A stretch of 64,000 nucleotides of DNA, taken from the NCBI RefSeq assembly GCF_012933465.1, contig NZ_JABBND010000018.1, positions 1 through 64,000 on the forward strand. Reading direction: 5' to 3'. The notes beneath the pieces were generated by a model. The model had not been told where the DNA came from and ran no database searches. It saw only the letters and a list, made by a program, of their open reading frames with translations. Position 1 is the stretch's first letter. Every line of letters begins with the position of its first letter. The stretch is from Actinomycetospora sp. TBRC 11914 (GTDB lineage: Bacteria > Actinomycetota > Actinomycetes > Mycobacteriales > Pseudonocardiaceae). Shown one piece after another: positions 1 through 10,573 of this stretch. The translations under genes were made by a program, and so were the position numbers.

Positions 1-105
1 TCCGGGCCGGAGGACCAGGTCGCCGCGGAGGCGCTCGCCGAACGCCCGACACCCACAGGGGGGACCCGCCGGGCCCGGGCGGAAACGGCTTGCGATCCTT
101 CACGC

Positions 106-810
106 ATGCGGGACCTGCTCTGGTCGACCTTCCTGCCCTGGGTCCGCGTGCCGGGCACGCCGACCTACCGTCGGCTGGCCGCCGAGGGCGTGCCGCCGGA
201 CCTGCCCGGGTACCGGCTGCACGACGCCGGGCACGAGCCGCCGGGCGCGACCGCCGACGAGACCCGGGCACGGTCGGTGTCGACGCGCATCCTCGCGGCC
301 GAACAGGCCCGGGTCGCTGAGATCACCGCCCTGCTCGACCGGCTCGGGCTCGACCACGGTCCCGACGGCGAGGCCTGGGACGCCATCGGCGCGTGGCTCG
401 CCGGCCGGCCCGCCGACCACGCCACGCCCTCGCTGCAGCTCGACCTCGGGCTGCTCCTCGGCCGGCGCCTCATCGAGGCCCGTCCCGGCGCGGCGTGGGA
501 GGCCGACGACCTCGGCGTCCAGGCCTACCCGTGGGTGGTCCTCGGCACCGAGGTGATCGCGGTGCCGCTGCAGGCCGTCGAGCGCGGCGGCACCGAGCCC
601 GGCGTCGCCCTGCGCCACGCCCTCGACGCGCAGCGGGCCGACCCGGAGGCGGAGTTCGTCGCCCACCTGCGCGAGGTCCTCGACGGCGGGGGAGAGCCCA
701 CCGCCGAGGACCTGGAGTGGATGCTCGCCGAGAGCGGGCTGGAGTCGCTGCCCGACCTCCCCGACGACGTCCGTGACCGGCTCCCGGTGCCCGTCGACCC
801 GCCGTCGTGA
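106..810 (+). CDS. Hypothetical protein
   Basis: A 234-residue open frame with strong G/C third-position bias, so probably a real gene. I do not recognise the family. There is no signal peptide or membrane segment; the protein is acidic and soluble-looking, with an Ala/Leu-rich helical stretch near residues 60-120 and a Pro-rich end. No convincing Shine-Dalgarno sequence precedes the ATG, so the start is uncertain. It converges on acn, with a long palindrome between the two stop codons. The first 105 bases of the window hold no feature I can support. Confidence 0.55.
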   Translation: MRDLLWSTFLPWVRVPGTPTYRRLAAEGVPPDLPGYRLHDAGHEPPGATADETRARSVSTRILAAEQARVAEITALLDRLGLDHGPDGEAWDAIGAWLAGRPADHATPSLQLDLGLLLGRRLIEARPGAAWEADDLGVQAYPWVVLGTEVIAVPLQAVERGGTEPGVALRHALDAQRADPEAEFVAHLREVLDGGGEPTAEDLEWMLAESGLESLPDLPDDVRDRLPVPVDPPS

Positions 811-851
811 CCCGGCCCGGCATCTGACCCGGCCGGCACCCGACCCCGGAA

Positions 852-905
852 CGCACGAACGGCCGGTTCATGACCATCGAAGGTCACGAACCGGCCGTTC
901 GTGCG
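852..905. repeat. Long palindromic repeat, copy 1 (REP-like, likely bidirectional terminator)
   Basis: Perfect 18-bp arms (852-869 and 888-905, containing CGAACGGCCGGTTC and its complement) enclose a second short stem TGACC/GGTCA around the loop ATCGAA. It lies between the convergent hypothetical gene and acn. A near-identical copy sits at 16483-16530, also between convergent genes. Dispersal plus position suggests a repetitive extragenic palindrome acting as a terminator for both strands; the function is inferred. Confidence 0.75.
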
Positions 906-944
906 GAGCGGAGCTCAGCCCACCACCGGTCAGCCCAGCACTGG

Positions 945-3764
<2,820 letters not shown>

Positions 3765-4268
3765 GCCTGTCCTCCCTGGTGGGGCGGACCCGTGGTGGGG
3801 GCCCGGCCCGCGGCTGCGGTCGGCCCGTGCGTCGTGGGCCGATTCGGGTGTGGGCCGACCGGGGGGTGGTGGTGCGCCGACCGGTCGGTCCGCGGTGCGG
3901 GACCGACACCGGGGGTGGCCTTGGTGGTGCACCCTCGCGCGCCGGCTCGCAGCGTGGCCCGCCGGTGCGTCGCGCCGCCGTACCGCGCGGTGACGATCCC
4001 GTCCTGCGGGGAGTCTCGCGCACGGCCACCGCTAGCGCACTCGCACCCCCGGACCTGCACCTTCCAGGTTACGACGATCACGTCGCCGGGTCGGGGTGCC
4101 GCCGCTCACCCCGGGGCCGGCCCGTCGGTCCGTCGGGGAGCCGCCCCACGGGCCCCTCACGACCCATCCGCCCCGAGGACACGCCCACGCCGGAGTGGTG
4201 CCACCGCTGCCGCCGCCCGGGGTGATCCACTCCGGGCGACCGGGCCCACGTCGACGAGGGGGGACGCG
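3765..4268. other. Long divergent intergenic region between acn and the NlpC/P60 gene
   Basis: About 504 bases without a credible gene. Frames through it are Pro/Arg-rich shadows. It contains a perfect 8-bp-arm dyad at 3884-3907 (GTCGGTCC and GGACCGAC) about 120 bp upstream of acn, and a GC-rich potentially structured leader ahead of the NlpC/P60 gene. Mycobacteria carry a small membrane protein gene (Rv1476) here; I find no equivalent. No clear promoter hexamers were found. Confidence 0.5.
3884..3907. promoter_or_regulatory. Inverted repeat upstream of acn (candidate operator or leader hairpin)
   Basis: GTCGGTCC, an 8-nt spacer, then GGACCGAC: perfect 8-bp arms. It lies in the acn-proximal part of the divergent region, so it could be an operator or a hairpin in the acn leader. 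Function is inferred from symmetry and position only. Confidence 0.35.
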
Positions 4269-5624
4269 GTGGCGCGAGCGGTCGGCCGGACCGTCGCCGG
4301 CCTCGTCGTGTGCGTCCTGGCGCTGACGGTGCCGACCGGGGTGCCCGCGCTCGCCCAGACCGCCCCGCCCCCGCCCCCGCCGTCGGGCGCGACGGCGGGG
4401 GCGGGGGCCGAGGTCGGCCGGCTCGTCGCCCAGCTCTCGACGCTGCAGAGCCAGCTCGACGACCTCGCCGACCAGGCCGGGGAGCGCCAGGAGCTCGCGA
4501 ACCGCGCCGTGGCGGACGACTCCGCCGCCCGGGCCCGCGTCGAACGGACCCGCCGCGACGCGGCCGCTGCCCGCGCGTCCGCCGACACCGTCGCCGCGAA
4601 CGCCGAGGCCGCCCGCACCCGCGTCGACGACTGGGTGGCCGCCCAGTACCAGCAGGCCGACGCCTCGAGCATCGCCGCCGCGCTCGCCGGGACCCACGGG
4701 CCGCAGGACGTCGCGGACCGGCTGCAGCTGCAGGGCCTCGTCTCGGCCCAGCAGTCCGTCGCCCTCGAGGGCTACGAGCGCGCCCGGGTCGACGCCGCCA
4801 ACGCCGACTCGCGGGCCCGCGCCGCCGCGGCGCAGGCCGCCGACGCCGCCGCCAGGGCGTCCGCCGCCCGCGACGCGGCCGCCCGGGCGCTCGCCACGGC
4901 CCGCGCCGCCGTCGCGTCGCGCCAGCAGCAGATCGCCACCGTCACCGCCCAGCGCACCGCGGCCCAGGCGCGGCTGAGCCGGCTGGAGGCCTCGGACGCG
5001 GCGCTCGCGGCCCAGCGCCGCCGGGCCGAGGCCGCGCAGGCCGCCCAGCAGCAGGCCGCGGCCGCCTCCGACGCGGCGGCGCGTGACGCGGCCCGGGCGC
5101 GGCTGGCCAAGGCGCCCGCGCCCGCCGTCAGCACCCCCTCGCCGTCGCCCTCGCCGTCGCCGCCCTCGTCGTCGAGCCCGGGGCAGGCGCCGTCGGGGGA
5201 CCGCGTCCAGACCGTCATCGACCGGGCGCTCTCCGAGCTGGGCACCACCTACGCGTGGGGCGGGGGCGACGCCGACGGACCCACGCAGGGCATCCACGAC
5301 GGCGGGGTCGCGGACGCGTTCGGCGACTACGACAAGGTCGGTTTCGACTGCTCCGGGCTGATGGTCTACGCGTTCGCGGGGGTCGGGGTGTCGCTGCCGC
5401 ACTACAGCGGCTACCAGGTCGACGCCGGCCCGAAGTTCCCGCTCCAGGCGCGCCGGCCCGGCGACCTGCTGTTCTGGGCCGACGGCGACGGGGTCCACCA
5501 CGTGGCGCTCTACCTCGGCGACGACCAGATGGTGGAGGCGCCGGAGTCGGGGAAGGTCGTGCGGATCGCCCCGGTCCGCTTCGACGACGAGATCCTCCCG
5601 ACGGTGACCCGGCCGGTCTCGTGA
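4269..5624 (+). CDS. Secreted NlpC/P60 peptidoglycan endopeptidase, RipA/RipB-like
   Basis: Predicted to cleave stem peptides of septal peptidoglycan outside the membrane. The 451-residue product has an N-terminal signal segment (residues 6-26, ending in an ALAQ-type cleavage site), a long Ala-rich coiled coil (about 45-285), a Pro/Ser linker (about 295-320) and a C-terminal NlpC/P60 domain. The domain carries WGGG, GFDCSGL, LPHYSG, RRPGD, HVALYLG and VEAP. The catalytic triad aligns with RipA: Cys361, His411, Glu423. The GTG start is preceded by GAGGGGGGAC. Mycobacteria have tandem ripA-ripB between acn and moxR1; here a single gene fills that place. The coiled coil probably keeps the enzyme inactive or docks it at the divisome, by analogy with RipA. 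Confidence 0.93.
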   Translation: MARAVGRTVAGLVVCVLALTVPTGVPALAQTAPPPPPPSGATAGAGAEVGRLVAQLSTLQSQLDDLADQAGERQELANRAVADDSAARARVERTRRDAAAARASADTVAANAEAARTRVDDWVAAQYQQADASSIAAALAGTHGPQDVADRLQLQGLVSAQQSVALEGYERARVDAANADSRARAAAAQAADAAARASAARDAAARALATARAAVASRQQQIATVTAQRTAAQARLSRLEASDAALAAQRRRAEAAQAAQQQAAAASDAAARDAARARLAKAPAPAVSTPSPSPSPSPPSSSSPGQAPSGDRVQTVIDRALSELGTTYAWGGGDADGPTQGIHDGGVADAFGDYDKVGFDCSGLMVYAFAGVGVSLPHYSGYQVDAGPKFPLQARRPGDLLFWADGDGVHHVALYLGDDQMVEAPESGKVVRIAPVRFDDEILPTVTRPVS

Positions 5625-5739
5625 GGCGCCCTCACCGGGGTCTCACCTCGCCGTCCCTCTCCTTGGCGGGGCACGCACGGTGTCGGGCCCGATGGGTACG
5701 GTCACGGCCGACAGCGGACACGGATGCGGAGGGCACTCG

Positions 5740-6816
5740 GTGAGCGAGCAGCAGGCGCCGGACACCCCGGCACACGACGCCGAGCAGCTCGAGCGGACGG
5801 TGCTCGAGGTCAAGCGGGTGATCGTCGGGCAGGAGCGCCTGGTCGAGCGGATGCTCGTCGGTCTCCTCGCGCGCGGGCACCTGCTGCTGGAGGGTGTGCC
5901 GGGCGTGGCGAAGACGCTCGCCGTCGAGACGTTCGCGCGGGTGGTCGGCGGGTCCTTCGCGCGCATCCAGTTCACGCCGGACCTGGTGCCCTCGGACATC
6001 CTCGGCACGCGCATCTACCGGCAGGGCCGCGAGGCGTTCGACGTCGAGCTCGGCCCCGTCGTCTCGAACTTCGTGCTGGCCGACGAGATCAACCGCGCGC
6101 CGGCCAAGGTGCAGTCGGCGATGCTCGAGGTGATGGCCGAGCGGCACGTGTCGATCGGCGGCGTGAGCCACCCGATGCCCGACCCGTTCCTCGTGCTCGC
6201 CACGCAGAACCCGATCGAGAACGAGGGCGTCTACCCGCTGCCCGAGGCCCAGCGCGACCGGTTCCTCTTCAAGATCCTCGTCGAGTACCCCACGGCCGAC
6301 GAGGAGCGCGAGATCGTCTACCGGATGGGTGTGCACCCGCCGGAGCCGCACACGGTGCTGGACCCGGCGGAGCTGCGCCGCCTCCAGGAGGTCGCCTCCC
6401 AGGTGTTCGTGCACCACGCCCTGGTCGACTACGTGGTGCGCCTGGTCGTCGCCACCCGGGCGCCCGCCGAGCACGGGATGTCCGACGTCGCCGGCTGGGT
6501 CGCCTACGGCGCCTCGCCCCGCGCGTCGCTGGGCATCATCTCCGGCGCCCGGGCGCTGGCGCTCGTGCGCGGGCGGGACTACGTACTGCCCCAGGACGTC
6601 GTCGACATCGCGCCGGACGTGCTGCGCCACCGTCTCGTGCTGTCCTACGACGCGCTGGCCGACGGGGTACCGGTCGACCACGTGGTCACCCGGCTGCTGC
6701 AGACGGTGCCGCTCCCGCAGGTCAGCGCCCGTCCCGTCGCGGTCTCCGGCCCGGCCGGCCAGGCCCCGCAGCACGCCGGCCCGGCGCCCGGGCGCCAGGC
6801 GGCGGCCGGCTCGTGA
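5740..6816 (+). CDS. moxR1: MoxR-family AAA+ ATPase (MoxR1)
   Basis: AAA+ chaperone-like ATPase of the MoxR family, thought to act on the VWA/DUF58 partners encoded next to it. In the 358-residue product, Walker A is GVPGVAKT (52-59) and Walker B is FVLADE (Asp115-Glu116), followed by the family motif INRAP and a sensor-1 ATQNP motif. A Pro/Ala-rich tail ends the protein. I chose the GTG at 5740 (VSEQQAPD) because GCGGAGGG lies 6 nt upstream; an upstream GTG at 5680 would add 20 residues. Its stop overlaps the next gene by GTGA, indicating translational coupling. Synteny with Rv1479 supports the assignment. Confidence 0.95.
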   Translation: MSEQQAPDTPAHDAEQLERTVLEVKRVIVGQERLVERMLVGLLARGHLLLEGVPGVAKTLAVETFARVVGGSFARIQFTPDLVPSDILGTRIYRQGREAFDVELGPVVSNFVLADEINRAPAKVQSAMLEVMAERHVSIGGVSHPMPDPFLVLATQNPIENEGVYPLPEAQRDRFLFKILVEYPTADEEREIVYRMGVHPPEPHTVLDPAELRRLQEVASQVFVHHALVDYVVRLVVATRAPAEHGMSDVAGWVAYGASPRASLGIISGARALALVRGRDYVLPQDVVDIAPDVLRHRLVLSYDALADGVPVDHVVTRLLQTVPLPQVSARPVAVSGPAGQAPQHAGPAPGRQAAAGS

Positions 6817-7949
6817 GCAGCGAGGAGCCCCCGGCGCGGACGTCGTGGTGGCCGCGGCTGCTCGGGCGCCTGGGGGTGGCCGAGGACGCTGAACAGGGTG
6901 ACGACGACGGGTCGGTACGTGCCGGCGCCGCCGGCCCGCCGGGGGATCCCGACGGGGCACCGCGCCGCCCGCCCCGCGAGGGCCGCGGCGCCGAGCCCTT
7001 CCCGCCGAGCCTCGCGCCCGGCAGCGAGCACCTCGACGCGGCCCTGCGCACGCTGGAGCTCACCGTGCGGCGGCGCCTCGACGGCCTGCTGCAGGGCAAC
7101 CACCTCGGACTCGTCCCCGGCCCGGGGTCGGAAGCCGGCGACGCGCGGGTCTACCAGCCGGGCGACGACGTGCGGCGCATGGACTGGTCGGTCACGGCGC
7201 GGACCTCCGAGCCCCACATCCGCGAGACGATCGCCGACCGGGAGCTGGAGACCTGGCTCGTCGTCGACCTCTCGCCGAGCCTCGACTTCGGCACCGGCGG
7301 CTGCGAGAAGCGGGACCTGGCGGTGGCGGCGTGCGCGGCGGTCGTGCACCTCACCCGCGGCGGCGGCAACCGGGTCGGCGCGATCGTGGCCACCGGACAG
7401 GACCTGGTGCGCCTCCCGGCGCGCGGCGGGACCGTCCACGCGCACGCGCTGATGCGCCGCATCGCGGGGACCCCGCGGGCCCCCGAGGGCACCCGGGGCG
7501 ACCTGCTCGGCGCGCTCGAGGCGCTGCGCAACCCGCCGCGCCGGCGCGGCCTCGCCGTCGTGGTCTCGGACTTCCTCGGCGACGTCGACTGGGACCGGGC
7601 GCTGCGCGGGCTGGCGATGCGCCACGACGTCCTCGCGATCGAGGTGGGCGACCGGCGCGACGAGGAGCTGCCCGACGTCGGCACCGTCGTGCTCGCCGAC
7701 CCGGAGTCCGGGCACTCGCGGGAGGTCACCACCACCCCGACGCTGCGCCGCCGGTTCGCCGCCGAGGCCGCGGCCCACCAGGAGCAGGTCGCCACGGCGC
7801 TGCGCGCCGCCGGGGCCGGCCACCTGCGGCTGCGGACCGACCGCGACTGGATCGCCGACGTGGTGCGCTTCGTCGTCGCGCGCAAGCGGGGCTGGTCGGG
7901 GCAGGGCTCTGCCCCGGTGCTGACCAGCACCCCGGCCGGGAGGAGCTGA
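6813..7949 (+). CDS. DUF58 domain protein (Rv1480-like)
   Basis: Member of the MoxR-DUF58-VWA system. The 378-residue product has a disordered Pro/Gly-rich N-terminus (about 1-70). The DUF58 core follows, with the signature around YQPGDDVRRMDWSVTAR (near residue 112), and then a VWA-like fold containing VVDLSPSLDFG. Unlike many DUF58 proteins it has no membrane segments, so it is probably cytoplasmic and recruited by MoxR1. The start overlaps the moxR1 stop (GTGA). The biochemical role of this family is not settled; in mycobacteria the system is linked to envelope and cell-wall functions. Confidence 0.92.
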   Translation: MSSEEPPARTSWWPRLLGRLGVAEDAEQGDDDGSVRAGAAGPPGDPDGAPRRPPREGRGAEPFPPSLAPGSEHLDAALRTLELTVRRRLDGLLQGNHLGLVPGPGSEAGDARVYQPGDDVRRMDWSVTARTSEPHIRETIADRELETWLVVDLSPSLDFGTGGCEKRDLAVAACAAVVHLTRGGGNRVGAIVATGQDLVRLPARGGTVHAHALMRRIAGTPRAPEGTRGDLLGALEALRNPPRRRGLAVVVSDFLGDVDWDRALRGLAMRHDVLAIEVGDRRDEELPDVGTVVLADPESGHSREVTTTPTLRRRFAAEAAAHQEQVATALRAAGAGHLRLRTDRDWIADVVRFVVARKRGWSGQGSAPVLTSTPAGRS

Positions 7950-7954
7950 CCGCG

Positions 7955-8923
7955 ATGTTCTCGCACCCGTGGTGGTTGCTCGCCCTGCTCGTCGTCGCCG
8001 TGCTCGCCGCGGCCTACGTGTGGAACGAGCGCCGCCGGCGTCGCAACACCATGCGCTTCACCAACCTCGGCGTGCTGGAGAAGATCGCGCCGAAGCGCCC
8101 GGGCCGGCTGCGGCACGCGCCGGTGGCGCTGATCCTGGTGGCGCTGACCTGCCTCGTCGTCGCCCTCGCCGGGCCGCTGGCCACCGAGCAGGTGCCGCGC
8201 AACCGGGCGACGGTGATGCTCGCGATCGACGTGTCGCTCTCCATGCGCGCCACCGACGTGAGCCCCACCCGGCTCCAGACCGCCGAGCAGGCCGCCACCG
8301 AGTTCGTCGACCAGCTCCCGCCCGGGATCAACCTCGGGCTGGTCTCGTTCGCGGGCACCGCCACGGTGCTGGTGTCGCCCACGCGCGACCGCGACACCGT
8401 CAAGCGCGCCATCTCGACGCTGCAGCTCGCCGAGTCGACGGCCACGGGCGAGGCGATCCAGGCCTGCCTGGCGGCCATCCGGTCGGTGGCCAGCCAGATC
8501 CAGGGCCCGGAGCAGCCCCCACCGGGCCGGATCATCCTGCTGTCGGACGGCAAGCAGACCATCCCGTCCGACCTGGAGGCCCCCCGCGGCGCGTTCACCG
8601 CGGCCGACCAGGCCAAGCAGCAGGGCGTGCCGATCTCGGCGATCTCGTTCGGCACCGACTACGGCGAGATCGAGATCGAGGGGCGCCCGGTCCCGGTCGC
8701 CGTCGCCGACTCCGACATGCAGGAGATCGCCCGCCGTTCCGGCGGCGACTTCTCCAAGGCCGCGAGCCAGCAGGACCTGCGCGCCACCTACGACACGCTG
8801 CGCGAGCAGATCGGGTACGAGTCCCAGGAGGTCGACACCGGCGGGGACTGGCTCATGGCCGGCACGATCCTCGTCGTCATCGGTCTGGGTGCCGCGTTCG
8901 CCCTCGGTGCCCGGTTGCCGTAA
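7955..8923 (+). CDS. Membrane VWA (von Willebrand A) domain protein (Rv1481-like)
   Basis: The 322-residue product has two N-terminal membrane segments (about 5-22 and 55-73), a VWA domain and a C-terminal membrane segment (about 300-318). The MIDAS metal site is intact (Asp92, Ser94, Ser96 in IDVSLSM). This topology is the Bacteroides BatA/mycobacterial Rv1481 type, with the VWA domain presumably outside the membrane. The ATG start follows GGGAGGAGC at good spacing, 5 nt after the DUF58 stop. It closes the moxR1 operon and probably acts with MoxR1 and the DUF58 protein on an envelope process. Confidence 0.93.
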   Translation: MFSHPWWLLALLVVAVLAAAYVWNERRRRRNTMRFTNLGVLEKIAPKRPGRLRHAPVALILVALTCLVVALAGPLATEQVPRNRATVMLAIDVSLSMRATDVSPTRLQTAEQAATEFVDQLPPGINLGLVSFAGTATVLVSPTRDRDTVKRAISTLQLAESTATGEAIQACLAAIRSVASQIQGPEQPPPGRIILLSDGKQTIPSDLEAPRGAFTAADQAKQQGVPISAISFGTDYGEIEIEGRPVPVAVADSDMQEIARRSGGDFSKAASQQDLRATYDTLREQIGYESQEVDTGGDWLMAGTILVVIGLGAAFALGARLP

Positions 8924-8942
8924 GCCCGACCACTCACTCGCC

Positions 8943-9701
<759 letters not shown>

Positions 9702-9715
9702 GTGCGCTTCGCGCT

Positions 9716-9757
9716 CGTGAGCACTCAAGGTCGGTATAGCGACCATTAGTGCTCACG
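9716..9757. terminator. Hairpin between fabG and inhA
   Basis: Perfect 10-bp outer arms CGTGAGCACT/AGTGCTCACG enclose an inner GGTCG/CGACC stem with loop GTATAG. It occupies the 97-nt gap between fabG and inhA. It could attenuate or process the transcript, or be another family of repetitive palindrome. No U-run follows. Confidence 0.55.
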
Positions 9758-9798
9758 GGCCCGGAGGGCACCTCACCACCGAACCGGAAGGAACCCCC

Positions 9799-10566
9799 GT
9801 GGGACTGCTCGACGGCAAGCGCATCCTGGTCACCGGGATCATCACCGACGCGTCGATCGCGTTCCACGTCGCCAAGGCGGCGCAGGAGGCCGGGGCGACG
9901 GTGGTGCTCACCGGGTTCGGCCGGCTCTCGCTGGTCAAGCGGGTCGCGCAGCGGCTGCCGCAGGAGGCGCCGGTGATCGAGCTCGACGTGCAGAACCAGG
10001 AGCACCTCGACGGCCTCGCCGACCAGGTCCGTGAGCACGTCGACGGCCTCGACGGCGTGCTGCACTCGATCGCGTTCGCCCCGGCGGGCGCGCTGGGGGA
10101 GGGCGCCTTCCTCTCCGCGCCCTGGTCCGACGTCTCGACGGCGATCGAGGTGTCGGCCTACTCGCTGAAGTCGCTCGCCGTCGCGTGCCGCCCGCTGCTG
10201 ACCCGCGGGTCGTCGATCGTCGGGATGGACTTCGACAACACCGTCGCCTGGCCCGCCTACGACTGGATGGGCGTCGCGAAGTCCGCCCTCGAGTCGACCA
10301 CCCGCTACCTCGCCCGGGACCTCGGCCCCGACGGCATCCGGGTCAACCTCGTCGCCGCCGGCCCGCTCAAGACGATGGCCGCGAAGTCGATCCCCGGGTT
10401 CCAGTCGTTCGAGCAGGCCTGGACCGATCGCGCACCGCTCGGGTGGGACCTCTCCGACCCCACCCCGGTCGCGAAGACCGCCTGCGCGCTGCTCTCCGAC
10501 TGGCTCCCGACGACGACCGGCGAGATGCTCCACGCCGACGGCGGGTTCCACGCGGTCGGCGTCTGA
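9799..10566 (+). CDS. inhA: Enoyl-ACP reductase InhA
   Basis: NADH-dependent reduction of long-chain 2-enoyl-ACP, the last step of the elongation cycle. The 255-residue product aligns closely with M. tuberculosis Inh[11 protein letters not shown] at the NADH site, HSIAF (Ser90, equivalent to Ser94), and the catalytic pair Tyr154/Lys161 (equivalent to Tyr158/Lys165) in YDWMGVAK. The end has the family sequence [20 protein letters not shown]. The substrate-binding loop (about 205-220) is roughly ten residues shorter than in mycobacteria, which suggests shorter acyl substrates (inference). The GTG start has AAGGAA upstream. Confidence 0.96.
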   Translation: MGLLDGKRILVTGIITDASIAFHVAKAAQEAGATVVLTGFGRLSLVKRVAQRLPQEAPVIELDVQNQEHLDGLADQVREHVDGLDGVLHSIAFAPAGALGEGAFLSAPWSDVSTAIEVSAYSLKSLAVACRPLLTRGSSIVGMDFDNTVAWPAYDWMGVAKSALESTTRYLARDLGPDGIRVNLVAAGPLKTMAAKSIPGFQSFEQAWTDRAPLGWDLSDPTPVAKTACALLSDWLPTTTGEMLHADGGFHAVGV

Positions 10567-10573
10567 GCGACCC

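Noticed and set aside
3933..4029. Longer N-terminal extension of acn or overlapping frames up to 4029
   Set aside because: Low-complexity Pro/Arg sequence; the GTG at 3764 has a strong ribosome binding site and gives the family N-terminus.
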